A DNA stretch of 64,000 nucleotides from Mycolicibacterium goodii (GCF_001187505.1 NZ_CP012150.1:3782001-3846000), one strand, 5' to 3'; shown: positions 45,543 through 57,908, counted from the stretch's first letter. Notes: generated by a model not told the origin, from the sequence alone. Numbers and translations are program-made.

Positions 45543-46688
45543 GTGGCACGTGATTACTACGGCCTGCTCGGAGTGAGCAAGGGTGCGAGCGATTCGGAGA
45601 TCAAACGCGCCTACCGGCGTTTGGCACGTGAGCTGCACCCCGACGTCAACCCCGACGAGGAGGCCCAGCACAGGTTCACCGAGATCCAGCAGGCCTACGA
45701 GGTGTTGTCGGATCCGGAGAAACGTCGGATCGTCGACATGGGCGGCGACCCGATGGAGTCCGTCGGCGGCGCGCCCAACGGCTTCGGCGGGTTCGGCGGG
45801 CTCGGTGACGTCTTCGAGGCGTTCTTCGGCGGCGGCACCACCTCGCGCGGTCCGATCGGGCGCGTCCGGCCGGGTTCCGACTCGCTGCTGCGCATGCGGC
45901 TCGACCTCGAAGAGTGCGCGACGGGCGTCACCAAGCAGGTCACCGTCGACACGGCGGTGCTGTGCGACCTGTGCCACGGCAAGGGCACCAACGGCAACTC
46001 GCAGCCCACCACATGCGACACCTGCGGTGGCCGCGGCGAGATCCAGACCGTGCAGCGGTCCCTGCTCGGCCAGGTGATGACGTCACGACCCTGCCCGGTG
46101 TGCGGCGGCGTCGGCGAGGTCATCCCCGATCCGTGCCACCGCTGCGGCGGCGACGGCCGGGTGCGGGCCCGCCGCGACATCAGCGTCAAGATCCCGGCGG
46201 GCGTCGGCGACGGCATGCGCGTGCGCCTCGCCGCTCAGGGTGAGGTCGGGCCGGGCGGCGGTCCCGCGGGCGACCTGTACGTCGAGGTGCACGAGAAGCC
46301 GCACGAGGTGTTCGTGCGCGACGGCGACGACCTGCACTGCACGATCTCCGTGCCGATGGTCGACGCCGCGCTCGGCACCACGGTGACCATCGACGCGATC
46401 CTCGACGGGCCCACCGAGCTGTCCATCCCGCCCGGAACCCAGCCCGGGCAGGTGACGACCCTGCGCGGACACGGCATGCCGCATCTGCGTTCGGGCGTAC
46501 GCGGCGATCTGCACGCCCACATCGACGTCGTGGTGCCGACCCGCCTGGAGAGCTCCGACATCGAACTGCTGCGCAAATTCAAGGAGAACCGCACCCGCGA
46601 CACCGCGGCGGTGCGCACCGCGCAGGGCAGCTCCCACGCCGGTGGCGGCCTGTTCAGCCGGCTGCGCGAGACGTTCTCCGGTCGCTGA
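45543..46688 (+). CDS. dnaJ2: Co-chaperone DnaJ2
   Basis: 381 aa. J-domain at residues 1–70 with the HPD motif ([10 protein letters not shown]), a Gly/Phe-rich linker ([20 protein letters not shown]), four CxxCxGxG zinc repeats ([32 protein letters not shown]) and two C-terminal substrate-binding barrels. It stimulates DnaK ATPase. Mycobacteria have two DnaJ proteins; the hrcA-linked one is DnaJ2. GTG start. Confidence 0.93.
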   Translation: MARDYYGLLGVSKGASDSEIKRAYRRLARELHPDVNPDEEAQHRFTEIQQAYEVLSDPEKRRIVDMGGDPMESVGGAPNGFGGFGGLGDVFEAFFGGGTTSRGPIGRVRPGSDSLLRMRLDLEECATGVTKQVTVDTAVLCDLCHGKGTNGNSQPTTCDTCGGRGEIQTVQRSLLGQVMTSRPCPVCGGVGEVIPDPCHRCGGDGRVRARRDISVKIPAGVGDGMRVRLAAQGEVGPGGGPAGDLYVEVHEKPHEVFVRDGDDLHCTISVPMVDAALGTTVTIDAILDGPTELSIPPGTQPGQVTTLRGHGMPHLRSGVRGDLHAHIDVVVPTRLESSDIELLRKFKENRTRDTAAVRTAQGSSHAGGGLFSRLRETFSGR

Positions 46689-46704
46689 CCGCCGTGGCCA
46701 GACC

Positions 46705-47454
46705 ATGAGCGCGGCGCTGTTCTACGTCGACGCGCTGGCCGGTCCGGGTGAACGGGCCGTCGTCGACGGCGACGAGGGCCATCACGCCGCCAACGTGCGC
46801 CGCATCCGGGTCGGCGAGCACATCGACCTCAGCGACGGCGCGGGCACGCTGGCGCACTGCGTCGTCGAACACACCGCGAAGGGCAGCGTCACCGCGCGCA
46901 TCAGGGACCGGCTGGTGCTGCCGCAGGCACGTCCCGCGGTCACGGTCGTGCAGGCGCTGCCCAAATCGGACCGCTCCGAACTGGCCGTCGAGCTGGCCAC
47001 CGAGGCCGGTGCCGACGCCTTCGTCGCCTGGCAGTCCGCGCGGTGTGTGGCCCGCTGGGACGGCCCCAAGGCCGACAAGGGTTTGCGCCGCTGGAGCGCG
47101 GTGGCCCGCTCGGCGGCGCGCCAGTCCCGGCGCGCGTACATCCCGACCGTCACCGGCGTCGACTCGACGCAGGATCTGGTGCGTCGCATCGCATCCACCG
47201 ATGCCGTGGTGCTGGCGTTGCATGAATCGGCGACCGAACCGTTTGCGAAAATGCCACTCGCCGAGACAGATTCGGTGATCCTGATCGTGGGCCCGGAAGG
47301 CGGCATCGCCGACGACGAGATCGCCGCGCTGACCGATGCGGGCGCGCACGCCGTGCGCCTGGGCCCGACGGTGCTGCGCACCTCGACAGCCGCGGCGGTG
47401 GCGCTGGGGGCACTCGGCGCGTTGACGTCGCGCTGGGCGACTCACCCCTGCTGA
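46705..47454 (+). CDS. rsmE: 16S rRNA m3U1498 methyltransferase RsmE
   Basis: 249 aa. PUA-like N-terminus ([20 protein letters not shown]) and a SPOUT-type knotted methyltransferase domain with [19 protein letters not shown] and [20 protein letters not shown], which bind SAM. Methylates U1498 in the decoding centre. Follows dnaJ2 by 16 nt, as in M. tuberculosis (Rv2372c). Confidence 0.92.
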   Translation: MSAALFYVDALAGPGERAVVDGDEGHHAANVRRIRVGEHIDLSDGAGTLAHCVVEHTAKGSVTARIRDRLVLPQARPAVTVVQALPKSDRSELAVELATEAGADAFVAWQSARCVARWDGPKADKGLRRWSAVARSAARQSRRAYIPTVTGVDSTQDLVRRIASTDAVVLALHESATEPFAKMPLAETDSVILIVGPEGGIADDEIAALTDAGAHAVRLGPTVLRTSTAAAVALGALGALTSRWATHPC

Positions 47455-47543
47455 CCGGCTGGGCCCGGCACCGCTGCAGGTGGTGGGCACCATGTCGGAA
47501 TTTGGTGCTCAAGGCACGTGCGGGGACCACTTACGCTTCTGAT

Positions 47544-48242
47544 GTGAGTCTGCCGCCACCAAATCCGCCACCGCAGGGGCCCCAGTACTGGCAACAACCT
47601 CCACACTGGCAGCAGTGGCCGTCGCCGCAGTGGCCGCCGGGCGGCTTTCCGCCGCCGAAGAAATCGCGCACCCCGAAACTCGCGATCGGGATCCTTGCCG
47701 CCGTCGGAATGCTGTTCGTCACCGCGGTGGGGTTCGTCGTCTATGCGGCGACGACGAACGGACCCGTCACCGCCACCAGTGACGTGAGCTTCAGCCATGT
47801 CTGCGAGGGCGACTGGGTGAAGAACGCTGCCGACTACGGCGAGCCGTACCGGGTCGTCGCCTTCTACTACGGACTCGGTTACAACGGCGATGATTGGATC
47901 TCAGTGGGATCCGGCGAGTGGGCCGGTACGGATCCCACCCAGGGTTTCACGCAGATCAACGCCGTGGTGTGTCTGACCCGCAAGGAGGGCACGGCCATCA
48001 AGACCGCGACCTGTGAAGACGAGGATGCCGGTGCTCGCATCGAGATCGACTACCTGTCAGTCGACTACGACAGCGAACTACGTGAGGCCAAGACCGGCAA
48101 GGTGGTCCGGAATCTGGGAGTCGTGAAGGGCATCGCGGACCGGTGTCCCGGCGTCGGCTACTACAAACGCGGATCCAAGAAGATTTACGCCCGCCCCGAC
48201 GAGAAGGCGGTGACCAGGATGCTGGAGAAGTTCGCGGGCTGA
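47544..48242 (+). CDS. Proline-rich single-span membrane protein, hypothetical
   Basis: 232 aa. Residues 1–38 are rich in Pro/Gln/Trp (PPPQGPQYWQQPPHWQQWPS), then a membrane span (LAIGILAAVGMLFVTAVGFV, about 43–63) and an extracellular domain of about 165 residues with four Cys (HVCEGDW, VVCLTRK, TATCEDE, DRCPGV) that could make two disulfides. TACGCT (47532–47537) ends 6 nt before the GTG, supporting this start and leaderless translation. No family recognised; it resembles actinobacterial proteins with a Pro-rich tail, an anchor and an LppU-like domain. Confidence 0.72.
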   Translation: MSLPPPNPPPQGPQYWQQPPHWQQWPSPQWPPGGFPPPKKSRTPKLAIGILAAVGMLFVTAVGFVVYAATTNGPVTATSDVSFSHVCEGDWVKNAADYGEPYRVVAFYYGLGYNGDDWISVGSGEWAGTDPTQGFTQINAVVCLTRKEGTAIKTATCEDEDAGARIEIDYLSVDYDSELREAKTGKVVRNLGVVKGIADRCPGVGYYKRGSKKIYARPDEKAVTRMLEKFAG

Positions 48243-48307
48243 CGGGCCGCGATATATTTCGCGCGTTTCGCCGCCGAAACATCGCGCACACGTCGCGGTG
48301 ACCCGCC

Positions 48308-49729
<1,422 letters not shown>

Positions 49730-49850
49730 TGTGCTTCCTGCCACATTCGGCGGTTCGATCGCTGCGGCGGAAATTGAAGCCGCCACCGTGAGCGTGTCCC
49801 AGGTGGACACCTCGGTTCATCAGAGCCGCTGACCACAGACTGAACTGCCC

Positions 49851-49878
49851 GAGAGGCACCCCTGATGGGGTACCTCTC
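49851..49878. terminator. Strong hairpin after dctA
   Basis: GAGAGGCACCCC and GGGGTACCTCTC form a 12-bp stem with a 4-nt loop and one mismatch (C·A on the plus strand, a G·U wobble on the minus strand). No U-run follows. Lies 121 nt after the dctA stop and ahead of the phoH promoter, so it may end dctA transcription or insulate phoH. Confidence 0.5.
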
Positions 49879-49899
49879 GCCGTATGGACGACGTAACCA

Positions 49900-49929
49900 T
49901 TGGGCCGACTCGCTGACCAGCGGTAAACT
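49900..49929 (+). promoter_or_regulatory. Putative promoter of the phoH–ybeY–era operon
   Basis: TTGGGC (49900–49905) and TAAACT (49924–49929) spaced by 18 nt, placing the start near 49936 and leaving a leader of about 57 nt before the phoH GTG. Confidence 0.5.
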
Positions 49930-49992
49930 CGACTCAGCAGGACGGTCACCACGGCCGCCGACAGAACACAGAAAGCAGGCACGAAACACCAC

Positions 49993-51033
49993 GTGACGCC
50001 CCGCGACACGAGCGCTGACTCCGCCGCACAGGAATCGGTCCGCAGCAGCATCACCGTTCCGCCCGACATCATCGTGGGCCTGCTTGGCTCGGCTGACGAG
50101 AATCTTCGGGCCATCGAAAGAGTTCTCACCTCTGACGTGCACGTACGCGGCAACGAGGTCACCTTCTCCGGCGAACCCGCCGACGTGGCGCTGGCCGAGC
50201 GTGTGGTGGCCGAACTGGTCGCCGTGGCATCCAGCGGGCAGGCCGTCACACCGGAGACCGTGCGCCACAGCGTGGCGATCCTCACCGGTGCCGGCGACGA
50301 ATCCCCGGCCGAGGTGCTGACCCTGGACATCCTGTCGCGACGCGGCAAGACGATCCGGCCCAAGACGCTCAACCAGAAGCGCTACGTCGACGCGATCGAC
50401 GCGCACACCATCGTGTTCGGGATCGGGCCGGCCGGTACCGGCAAGACTTACCTGGCGATGGCCAAGGCCGTCAACGCGCTGCAGACCAAACAGGTCAACC
50501 GGATCATCCTCACCCGCCCGGCGGTCGAAGCCGGCGAGCGGCTCGGTTTTCTGCCCGGCACGCTCAGCGAGAAGATCGACCCGTACCTACGGCCCCTCTA
50601 CGACGCGCTGCACGACATGATGGACCCCGAACTCATCCCGAAGCTGATGAGCGCCGGGGTGATCGAGGTCGCGCCCCTGGCGTACATGCGCGGTCGGACC
50701 CTCAACGACGCGTTCATCATCCTCGACGAGGCGCAGAACACCACGGCCGAGCAGATGAAGATGTTCCTGACGCGCCTGGGGTTCGGCTCCAAGATCGTCG
50801 TCACCGGCGACGTCACGCAGGTGGACCTGCCGGGCGGGGCCACCTCCGGGCTGCGGGCGGCCATGCAGATCCTCGACAACATCGAAGACATCCACTTCGC
50901 GGAGCTGACCAGCGCCGACGTGGTCCGGCACCGCCTGGTGTCGGACATCGTCGACGCCTACGCGCGGCACGAGGAACCCGCGATGCTCAACCGTGCGCAG
51001 CGCCGTTCCTCGAACGGACGGTCGCGACGATGA
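49993..51033 (+). CDS. phoH: PhoH-like ATPase
   Basis: 346 aa with an N-terminal KH-like part (residues about 20–110) and a RecA/helicase-like ATPase domain: Walker [29 protein letters not shown] and Walker [15 protein letters not shown]. PhoH proteins are ATPases linked to RNA metabolism; the conserved neighbourhood phoH–ybeY–(CorC-like)–era supports a role with rRNA maturation. GTG start; the stop overlaps ybeY by 4 nt. Confidence 0.92.
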   Translation: MTPRDTSADSAAQESVRSSITVPPDIIVGLLGSADENLRAIERVLTSDVHVRGNEVTFSGEPADVALAERVVAELVAVASSGQAVTPETVRHSVAILTGAGDESPAEVLTLDILSRRGKTIRPKTLNQKRYVDAIDAHTIVFGIGPAGTGKTYLAMAKAVNALQTKQVNRIILTRPAVEAGERLGFLPGTLSEKIDPYLRPLYDALHDMMDPELIPKLMSAGVIEVAPLAYMRGRTLNDAFIILDEAQNTTAEQMKMFLTRLGFGSKIVVTGDVTQVDLPGGATSGLRAAMQILDNIEDIHFAELTSADVVRHRLVSDIVDAYARHEEPAMLNRAQRRSSNGRSRR

Positions 51034-51566
51034 GCATCGAGGTCTCCAACGAGTCCGGATTCGACGTCTCCGAGCCCGAGCTGATCAGCGTCGCGCGGTT
51101 CGTCATCGAGAAGATGGATGTGCACCCCGCCGCGGAACTGTCGATGGTGCTGCTCGACAGCGCGGCGATGGCCGATCTGCACATGCGCTGGATGGATCTG
51201 CCCGGCCCCACCGACGTCATGAGCTTCCCGATGGACGAGCTCGAACCGGGCGGGCGCCCCGACGCGCCCGAGCCGGGTCCGGCGATGCTGGGTGACATCG
51301 TGCTGTGTCCCGAGTTCGCCGAACAGCAGGCCGCCAAGGCGGGGCACTCGCTGGGCCACGAGTTGGCGCTGCTGACCGTGCACGGCGTGCTGCACCTGCT
51401 GGGGTACGACCACGCCGAGCCGGACGAGGAAAAAGAGATGTTCGCGCTGCAGCGTCAGTTGCTGGAGGAATGGGTCGCCGACCAGGTGCAGGCCTATCAC
51501 GCCGACCGGCAGAGCGAAAAGGATCGGCGGCTGCTGGACAAGTCCCGATACTTCGACGAACCGTGA
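51030..51566 (+). CDS. ybeY: Endoribonuclease YbeY
   Basis: 178 aa. The zinc-binding H3xH5xH signature is in [30 protein letters not shown] precedes it. Single-strand RNA endonuclease for 16S rRNA 3'-end maturation and ribosome quality control. ATG overlaps the phoH stop and its own stop overlaps the next GTG, so the genes are tightly coupled. Confidence 0.93.
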   Translation: MSIEVSNESGFDVSEPELISVARFVIEKMDVHPAAELSMVLLDSAAMADLHMRWMDLPGPTDVMSFPMDELEPGGRPDAPEPGPAMLGDIVLCPEFAEQQAAKAGHSLGHELALLTVHGVLHLLGYDHAEPDEEKEMFALQRQLLEEWVADQVQAYHADRQSEKDRRLLDKSRYFDEP

Positions 51567-52876
51567 CCGGCCTGCTCCCGCTGATCGGTGTGATCACCCT
51601 GGTGGTCTTCGGCGGTCTCTTCGCGGCCATCGACGCGGCGTTGTCCACGGTGTCGATCGCCCGCATCGACGAACTGGTCCGCGACGAACGCCCCGGCGCC
51701 GCGCGGCTGTCCGAGGTTGTCGCCGAACGCCCGCGCTACATCAATCTCGTTGTGCTGCTGCGGATCATCTGTGAGGTCAGCGCGACGGTGCTGCTGGCAT
51801 CGATCCTCGACGGGCTCCTCGGCGTCAGCTGGGGGCTGGTCACCGCGGCCGCCATCATGGTCGTCACCAGCTTCGTGGCGATGGGCGTCGGCCCCAGGAC
51901 CGTGGGCAGGCAGAACGCCTACTCCATCGCGTTGATGTCCGCCATTCCGCTGCAAGCTCTTTCGGTGCTGCTGACCCCGATCAGCCGCCTGCTGGTGCTG
52001 CTCGGCAACGCGCTGACCCCCGGCCGTGGGTTCCGCAACGGGCCGTTCGCGTCCGAGATCGAACTGCGCGAGGTGGTCGACCTGGCACAGCAGCGTGGTG
52101 TGGTGGCCGACGAGGAACGCCGGATGATCCAGTCCGTCTTCGAACTCGGCGACACCGCCGCACGCGAGGTGATGGTGCCGCGCACCGAGATGGTGTGGAT
52201 CGAATCCGACAAGACCGCCGGGCAGGCCACCTCGCTGGCAGTGCGCAGCGGGCACTCCCGGATCCCGGTGATCGGCGAGAACGTCGACGACATCGTCGGC
52301 GTGGTCTACCTCAAAGACCTTGTGCAGCAGACGTATTACTCGACCAACGGGGGACGTGACACCACGGTCGCGCAGGTGATGCGTCCCGCGGTGTTCGTGC
52401 CCGACTCCAAGCCGCTGGACGAACTGCTCAGCGAGATGCAGCGCGACCGCAACCACATGGCCCTGCTGGTCGACGAATACGGTGCGACGGCCGGGCTGGT
52501 GACGATCGAGGACGTGCTGGAGGAGATCGTCGGTGAGATCGCCGACGAGTACGACACCGACGAGGTCGCGCCGGTCGACGAGATCGACGACCACATCTAC
52601 CGCGTTTCGGCGCGGCTGCCGATCGAAGACCTCGCCGAGCTCTACGGTCTGGAACTCGACGAAGATCTCGACGTCGACACCGTCGGCGGGCTGATGGCGT
52701 TCGAGCTGGGCCGGGTACCGTTGCCCGGCGCCGAGGTGGCGTGGGAAGGCCTGCGTCTGCGCGCCGAAGGCGGACCCGACCACCGTGGGCGGGTCCGCAT
52801 CAACACCGTGCTGGTCGGCCCCACCGAGGGTGCCAAGGCCGACCGCACGCGAGGAGGAGAACCAGCCGATGACTGA
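51563..52876 (+). CDS. CorC/HlyC-type membrane protein with CBS domains
   Basis: 437 aa, like M. tuberculosis Rv2366c (435 aa). A DUF21/CNNM transmembrane domain (residues about 1–180, beginning [18 protein letters not shown]) is followed by a CBS pair ([16 protein letters not shown] … [16 protein letters not shown]) and a C-terminal CorC/HlyC FAD-like domain ([20 protein letters not shown]). Annotated as hemolysin-like, but the family is tied to magnesium/cobalt handling. GTG overlaps the ybeY stop. Confidence 0.88.
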   Translation: MTGLLPLIGVITLVVFGGLFAAIDAALSTVSIARIDELVRDERPGAARLSEVVAERPRYINLVVLLRIICEVSATVLLASILDGLLGVSWGLVTAAAIMVVTSFVAMGVGPRTVGRQNAYSIALMSAIPLQALSVLLTPISRLLVLLGNALTPGRGFRNGPFASEIELREVVDLAQQRGVVADEERRMIQSVFELGDTAAREVMVPRTEMVWIESDKTAGQATSLAVRSGHSRIPVIGENVDDIVGVVYLKDLVQQTYYSTNGGRDTTVAQVMRPAVFVPDSKPLDELLSEMQRDRNHMALLVDEYGATAGLVTIEDVLEEIVGEIADEYDTDEVAPVDEIDDHIYRVSARLPIEDLAELYGLELDEDLDVDTVGGLMAFELGRVPLPGAEVAWEGLRLRAEGGPDHRGRVRINTVLVGPTEGAKADRTRGGEPADD

Positions 52877-53186
52877 ACTCGACGCCGAGGACACCAAGCT
52901 CGTCGTGCTCGCCCGAGGGGCGATGGCACGGGCCGAGGCCGCATCGGGTGCGGCGGTGCGTGATCAGGACGGCCGCACCTACGCGGGTGCGCCCGTGACG
53001 CTGGCCGCGTTGCAGCTGACCGCGCTGCAGTCCGCCGTGGCGGCCGCGGTGTCCAGCGGTGCGACGGGCATCGAGGCCGCGGTCCTGGTGGGCGGTTCGG
53101 CCGACGACGCCGGAGTCGCCGCAGTGAGGGAACTTTCGGCCGACGCGACGGTGATCGTCACCGACCGGGCGGGTGCGCCGGTATGA
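52869..53186 (+). CDS. Small cytidine deaminase-like protein
   Basis: 105 aa, Rv2365c-like. The sequence ([28 protein letters not shown] …) has the general look of the cytidine deaminase fold, but no HAE or PCxxC zinc motif is present, so catalytic activity is unlikely. ATG with a strong AGGAGG upstream; overlaps the preceding gene by 8 nt and precedes era, an arrangement conserved in mycobacteria. Confidence 0.75.
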   Translation: MTELDAEDTKLVVLARGAMARAEAASGAAVRDQDGRTYAGAPVTLAALQLTALQSAVAAAVSSGATGIEAAVLVGGSADDAGVAAVRELSADATVIVTDRAGAPV

Positions 53187-53199
53187 CAGGGGCGAGGCG

Positions 53200-54099
53200 G
53201 TGACCGAATTCCGTTCCGGCTTCGTGTGTTTCGTCGGCAGGCCGAACACCGGCAAGTCGACGCTGACCAACGCCCTGGTGGGCCAGAAGGTCGCGATCAC
53301 GTCGAACCGCCCGCAGACCACGCGGCACACCATCCGCGGCATCGTGCACCGTGACGACTTCCAGATCATCCTCGTCGACACCCCTGGCCTGCACCGGCCC
53401 CGCACGCTGCTCGGCCAGCGGCTCAACGATCTGGTCAAGGACACCTACTCCGAGGTCGACGTCATCGGGATGTGCATTCCCGCCGACGAGGCCATCGGTC
53501 CCGGTGACCGGTGGATCTGTCAGCAGATCCGCGCCGTGGCGCCCAAGACCACGCTGATCGGCATCGTCACCAAGATCGACAAGGTGCCCAAGGACCGCGT
53601 CGCCGCGCAACTCGTCGCGGTGAGCGAGCTGATGGGACCCGACGCCGAAATCGTGCCGGTCTCGGCGACCTCGGGGGAGCAACTCGACGTGCTCACGAAT
53701 GTTCTTGTGGAGCAGCTTCCTCCGGGTCCGGCCTACTATCCCGACGGTGAGCTCACCGACGAGCCCGAGGAAGTCCTGATGGCCGAGCTGATCCGCGAGG
53801 CCGCGCTCGAAGGTGTACGCGACGAACTGCCGCACTCGCTCGCGGTCGTCATCGACGAGGTGTCGCAGCGCGAAGACCGTGACGACCTGATCGATGTGCA
53901 CGCGATCCTCTACGTCGAACGCGACAGCCAGAAGGGCATCGTGATCGGCAAGGGCGGGGCGCGGCTGCGCGAGGTTGGCACCGCGGCCCGCAAGCAGATC
54001 GAAAAACTGCTCGGCACAAAGGTTTATCTCGACCTGCGGGTCAAGATCGCCAAGAACTGGCAGCGCGACCCCAAGCAGTTGGGCAGGCTGGGGTTCTAG
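53200..54099 (+). CDS. era: GTPase Era
   Basis: 299 aa. G1 GRPNTGKST, G2 region QTTRHTIRG, G3 DTPG, G4 TKID, and a C-terminal KH domain (GIVIGKGGARLREVGTAARK). Binds 16S rRNA during 30S assembly. GTG at 53200 gives the family N-terminus MTEFRSGFVCFVG; the frame is open back to 53173 but those residues are not conserved. Confidence 0.94.
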   Translation: MTEFRSGFVCFVGRPNTGKSTLTNALVGQKVAITSNRPQTTRHTIRGIVHRDDFQIILVDTPGLHRPRTLLGQRLNDLVKDTYSEVDVIGMCIPADEAIGPGDRWICQQIRAVAPKTTLIGIVTKIDKVPKDRVAAQLVAVSELMGPDAEIVPVSATSGEQLDVLTNVLVEQLPPGPAYYPDGELTDEPEEVLMAELIREAALEGVRDELPHSLAVVIDEVSQREDRDDLIDVHAILYVERDSQKGIVIGKGGARLREVGTAARKQIEKLLGTKVYLDLRVKIAKNWQRDPKQLGRLGF

Positions 54100-54126
54100 C
54101 CGGTCTGCCAGACCCGCACAAACGGA

Positions 54127-55692
54127 TCAGCGCAACGCGTTCACCGCGGCGACGGCCTGGGTCACATCGTCGACCGTCTCCGACAGCTCGTCGGTGGTCT
54201 CGACCGCCGGCTCGGGCTCGCGGACCGGCGTGGTGATCTCGGGGACCGGCGGCAGGCTGCGTCCCTCGGGGGTGTTCCACCACACCGCGGGCTGTTTGGC
54301 GGCCCACCCGGTGATCGCCTCGAGTTCGGCGGCCAGCGAGATCAGCAGGGGCTCACTTTCGGCCGGACCCATGAGCTGCACACCGATCGGCAACCCGTCG
54401 GAGGTGAAGCCGGCGGGCACGCTGATCGCGGGCCAGCCCAACAGGTTCCACGCCCACGTCAGCGGGCACGCCGCGATGGCCTTGCGCTCGGTGGCCAACC
54501 ACCCGAGCCGATCGGACGCGTGGGTGAGCGGCGGTGGCTGGGCGGTGGTCGGCGCGATGATGACGTCGACGAGGTTGAAGATCCACGACATGCGCCGCCG
54601 CACCGCGGCCTCGTGGGCGCGCGCCTTACGTAACACGTTCTCCGACAACAGCCGCCCGATGCGCAGGTTGGCCACGGTGCGATCGTCGAACTCGGTGCGG
54701 TTGAGCCGGTCGGCCCAGTCGAGCAGGCCCGCGGTCGAGCGCGACAGGAAATCCCACGACATCCGCACGCTGTAGTTGGGGTCCTTGGCCTCCACGGTGT
54801 GGCCGAGCTCGCCGAGGTGGTCGGCCGTGGTCTGCAGCGCGGCGCGGATCTCGGGGTGGATCTTCGCGCGGAAACCGGTGAACGGGATCTTCGTCGACAT
54901 CGCGATGCGCAGCGGGCCGGGTGCGACCCCGACGTAGTCGGAGGCCTGGATCGGCGTCGGCTTGTGCAGATCGCCGTCGACGTTTCCCGACGCGGCATCG
55001 AGCACCAGCGCGGCGTCGACGACGGTGCGGGCCAGCACGCCGTGCACGGTGACGCCGTTGAACGCCTCCGGTTGGGGCCAGGTGGAGATGCGCCCGCGCT
55101 GCGGCTTGATGCCGACCAGATGGGTCCAGGCCGCCGGGATGCGCACGCTGCCCGCGCCGTCGGAACCGATGGCCGCGGCCACCAGGCCGGCGGCGACCGC
55201 GGCCGCGCTGCCGCCGGACGACCCGCCCGGGGTGTGTTTGCGCGACCACGGGTTGCGGGTGTGCCCGAATCCGGGGCCGCTGGTGAACGGCCACTGCCCG
55301 AGCTCGCAGGTGTTGGTCTTGCCGACGATCACCGCGCCCGCGGCCCGGAGCCTGCGCACCACCTCGGAGTCGGCGTCGGCCACCCGGCCGTCGCCGTCCG
55401 TGCCGAACCGGGTGGGCACCCCGGCGATGTCGACGTCGTCCTTGACCGCGATCGGGACACCCAGCAGCGGGAGCTGTTTGCCGGCCGCCCGGGCCCGGTC
55501 GGCATCGGCCGCGTCGGCCAGCGCCTGATCGGTGAGCACGACGCGGAATGCGTTGAGGGTGGACTGGCTCGCGTTGATCGCATGCAGGGATCGCCGTACC
55601 AGCTCGTCGGAAGTGATGGCACCGCTGGCGAGTTGATACAGCTGATTGGTCAGTGTCGGAAATGTCGAATCGCAAGCCGTAGATTTCCCCAT
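54127..55692 (-). CDS. amiA2: Amidase, AmiA2-like
   Basis: Amidase-signature enzyme of about 521 aa. The Ser–cisSer–Lys triad elements are visible: Lys in PIAVKDDVDIAG and serines in TPGGSSGGSAAAVAAG and GSDGAGSVRIPAA. Hydrolyses small amides; substrate unknown. The C-terminus carries an acidic extension of about 40 residues (PEITTPVREPEPAVETTDE …), longer than the M. tuberculosis homologue (Rv2363, 484 aa). ATG at 55692; the frame upstream is open but unlike the family. Convergent with era, divergent from recO. Confidence 0.87.
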   Translation of the reverse strand: MGKSTACDSTFPTLTNQLYQLASGAITSDELVRRSLHAINASQSTLNAFRVVLTDQALADAADADRARAAGKQLPLLGVPIAVKDDVDIAGVPTRFGTDGDGRVADADSEVVRRLRAAGAVIVGKTNTCELGQWPFTSGPGFGHTRNPWSRKHTPGGSSGGSAAAVAAGLVAAAIGSDGAGSVRIPAAWTHLVGIKPQRGRISTWPQPEAFNGVTVHGVLARTVVDAALVLDAASGNVDGDLHKPTPIQASDYVGVAPGPLRIAMSTKIPFTGFRAKIHPEIRAALQTTADHLGELGHTVEAKDPNYSVRMSWDFLSRSTAGLLDWADRLNRTEFDDRTVANLRIGRLLSENVLRKARAHEAAVRRRMSWIFNLVDVIIAPTTAQPPPLTHASDRLGWLATERKAIAACPLTWAWNLLGWPAISVPAGFTSDGLPIGVQLMGPAESEPLLISLAAELEAITGWAAKQPAVWWNTPEGRSLPPVPEITTPVREPEPAVETTDELSETVDDVTQAVAAVNALR

Positions 55693-55755
55693 CACTTTCG
55701 AGGATATCGGCGGTGCGCGTGGGCTCATGTCCGGGCGCGGTGCAAGACTGTCCGC

Positions 55756-56610
55756 ATGCGGCTGTACCGTGACCGGGCGGTGGTGCTGCGCCAGCACAAG
55801 CTTGGCGAGGCCGACCGGATCGTCACCCTGCTCACCCGCGACCATGGGTTGGTCCGCGCGGTGGCCAAGGGGGTCCGTCGTACCCGCAGCAAGTTCGGCG
55901 CACGGCTCGAACCGTTTGCTCATATCGATGTGCAATTGCATCCGGGCCGTAACCTCGACATCGTCACCCAGGTCCAGGCCATCGACGCGTTTGCCGCCGA
56001 CATCGTCAGTGACTACGGGCGGTACACCACCGCCTGCGCGATGCTGGAGACCGCCGAGCGGCTGGCCGGCGAGGAACGCGCCCCGATGCCCGCACTGCAC
56101 CGGCTGACCGTGGCGGCGCTGCGGGCCATCGCCGACGGCAACCGGGCCCGCGAACTGGTGCTCGACTCCTATCTTCTGCGGGCCATGGCCGTCGCCGGCT
56201 GGGCGCCTGCGCTGACCGAGTGCGCCCGCTGCGCCGCCCCGGGACCGCACCGCGCGTTCCACGTCGCCGCGGGCGGCAGTGTGTGCGTGCACTGCAGGCC
56301 CAGCGGATCGAGCACCCCGCCGCAGGCCGTCCTCGAGCTGATGTCGGCACTGCACGACGGCGACTGGGAATACGCCGAGTCCTCGACACCGGCGCACCGC
56401 AGCCAGGCCAGCGGGCTCATCGCCGCGCATCTGCAGTGGCACCTGGAGCGTCAGCTGCGCACATTGCCTCTGGTCGAGCGGGGATACCGCGTCGACAGGA
56501 CGGTCGCCGAACAGCGCGCCGCGCTGGTCAGGCAGGATATGGCGCATGGCAATCACACGGGGCAACACACGGGACAAGAAGACCTACCCGCAACTGCCTC
56601 CGGCGCCTGA
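55756..56610 (+). CDS. recO: DNA repair protein RecO
   Basis: 284 aa. N-terminal OB fold ([20 protein letters not shown]), a helical domain and a zinc-binding CxxC pair (CARCAAPGP … CVHCRPSG). Loads RecA on gapped DNA with RecR. The last 65 nt overlap uppS in another frame, an arrangement that also seems to occur in M. tuberculosis. Confidence 0.93.
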   Translation: MRLYRDRAVVLRQHKLGEADRIVTLLTRDHGLVRAVAKGVRRTRSKFGARLEPFAHIDVQLHPGRNLDIVTQVQAIDAFAADIVSDYGRYTTACAMLETAERLAGEERAPMPALHRLTVAALRAIADGNRARELVLDSYLLRAMAVAGWAPALTECARCAAPGPHRAFHVAAGGSVCVHCRPSGSSTPPQAVLELMSALHDGDWEYAESSTPAHRSQASGLIAAHLQWHLERQLRTLPLVERGYRVDRTVAEQRAALVRQDMAHGNHTGQHTGQEDLPATASGA

Positions 56611-57439
56611 GGACTATCCGACCTTCCCGGACAAGTCGACCTGGCCCGTCGTCTTCCCGGAGATCCCGGCAGGCACCAACGGCCGTTTCGCGCGTCCGCC
56701 GCAGCACACGTCCAAGGCTGCCGCGCCGAAGATTCCGGCCGAGCAGGTGCCCAACCACGTCGCGGTCGTGATGGACGGCAACGGCCGGTGGGCCACGCAG
56801 CGCGGCCTCGGCCGCACCGAGGGACACAAGATGGGCGAGGCCGTGCTCATCGACATCACCTGCGGGGCCATCGAGATCGGCATCAAGCATCTGACGGTCT
56901 ATGCGTTCTCCACCGAGAACTGGAAGCGCAGCACCGAAGAGGTCCGGTTCCTCATGGGGTTCAACCGGGAAGTGGTGCGTCGGCGCAGGGAGAACCTCAA
57001 CGACATGGGTGTGCGGATGCGCTGGGTCGGTTCGCGGCCGCGGATGTGGCGCAGCGTCATCAAGGAGTTCGACATCGCCGAGCAGATGACCGTCGACAAC
57101 GACGTCATCACCATCAACTACTGCGTGAACTACGGCGGCCGCACCGAGATCGTCGAAGCCGCGCGCGCTCTCGCGCAGGAGGCGGTGGACGGCAAGGTCA
57201 ACCCGGGCCGCATCAGCGAGGCGATGTTCGCCAAGCACCTGCACCGCGCCGACATCCCCGATGTCGACCTGTTCATCCGCACCTCCGGTGAGCAGCGGGC
57301 CAGCAACTTCCTGCTGTGGCAGGCGGCCTACGCCGAGTACGTGTTCCAGGACAAGCTGTGGCCGGATTACGACCGGCGTGATCTGTGGGCGGCATGCGAG
57401 GAGTATGTGAACCGCAACCGGCGCTTCGGCCGCGCGTGA
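56546..57439 (+). CDS. uppS: Decaprenyl diphosphate synthase (cis-prenyltransferase)
   Basis: 297 aa, matching Rv2361c (296 aa). Long N-terminal extension of about 70 residues, then [20 protein letters not shown] (catalytic Asp), a helical [17 protein letters not shown] region and the C-terminal [19 protein letters not shown]. Makes the decaprenyl carrier lipid for arabinogalactan and peptidoglycan synthesis. ATG lies inside recO; no second start is needed. Confidence 0.93.
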   Translation: MAITRGNTRDKKTYPQLPPAPEDYPTFPDKSTWPVVFPEIPAGTNGRFARPPQHTSKAAAPKIPAEQVPNHVAVVMDGNGRWATQRGLGRTEGHKMGEAVLIDITCGAIEIGIKHLTVYAFSTENWKRSTEEVRFLMGFNREVVRRRRENLNDMGVRMRWVGSRPRMWRSVIKEFDIAEQMTVDNDVITINYCVNYGGRTEIVEAARALAQEAVDGKVNPGRISEAMFAKHLHRADIPDVDLFIRTSGEQRASNFLLWQAAYAEYVFQDKLWPDYDRRDLWAACEEYVNRNRRFGRA

Positions 57440-57452
57440 GGAGGTGAGCCCG

Positions 57453-57908
57453 ATGCCCAGTCTCCTGCAACGGCTGTCGACGGTCCTCGCCGAGGTGATG
57501 TCCGTCGCCGAAGAGGAGGACGGCGCGCTGACCATCACCTCGGACGGTTCGGTCGCCCTGGTGCGGGTGGTCGCCATCGCCGACGATCTGGAGATGGTGT
57601 CGCTGACCCAGCCGCTCGCGTGGAATCTCCCGCTCAACAACAAGATTCGCGAACGTGTGGCCGCTCACGCCAGCCGCACGATGCTCGGGTCGGTGGTGCT
57701 GGTGGAGAAGACGGCCGAGGGGCCGGCCACCCCGGCGAACGGCGCCGGGCCCAGGACCGCGACGCGCAAGGGTTCCACCAAGAAGCTGGCCGACGTCATG
57801 CTGCGGTACAACTTCCCGGCGGCCGGGCTCACCGACGACGCGCTGCGCACCCTGATCCTCATGGTGCTGGCCACCGGCGCCGATGTGCATCGGGACCTGA
57901 CGTCGTGA
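57453..57908 (+). CDS. Conserved hypothetical, YbjN-like (Rv2360c-like)
   Basis: 151 aa. The first part (SLLQRLSTVLAEVMSVAEEE … LVRVVAIADDLEMVSLTQPL) resembles the small YbjN/secretion-chaperone-like fold; the second has a basic linker and a helix (KKLADVMLRYNFPAAGLTDD). ATG 57453 has AGGAGG 8 nt upstream; GTG 57444 overlaps that site and is less likely. Lies between uppS and the Nudix gene with overlapping ends. Function unknown. Confidence 0.7.
   Translation: MPSLLQRLSTVLAEVMSVAEEEDGALTITSDGSVALVRVVAIADDLEMVSLTQPLAWNLPLNNKIRERVAAHASRTMLGSVVLVEKTAEGPATPANGAGPRTATRKGSTKKLADVMLRYNFPAAGLTDDALRTLILMVLATGADVHRDLTS

Noticed and set aside
54127..56577. Amidase frame extended upstream to 816 residues
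   Set aside because: The extra N-terminal part overlaps recO on the other strand and has no amidase similarity.
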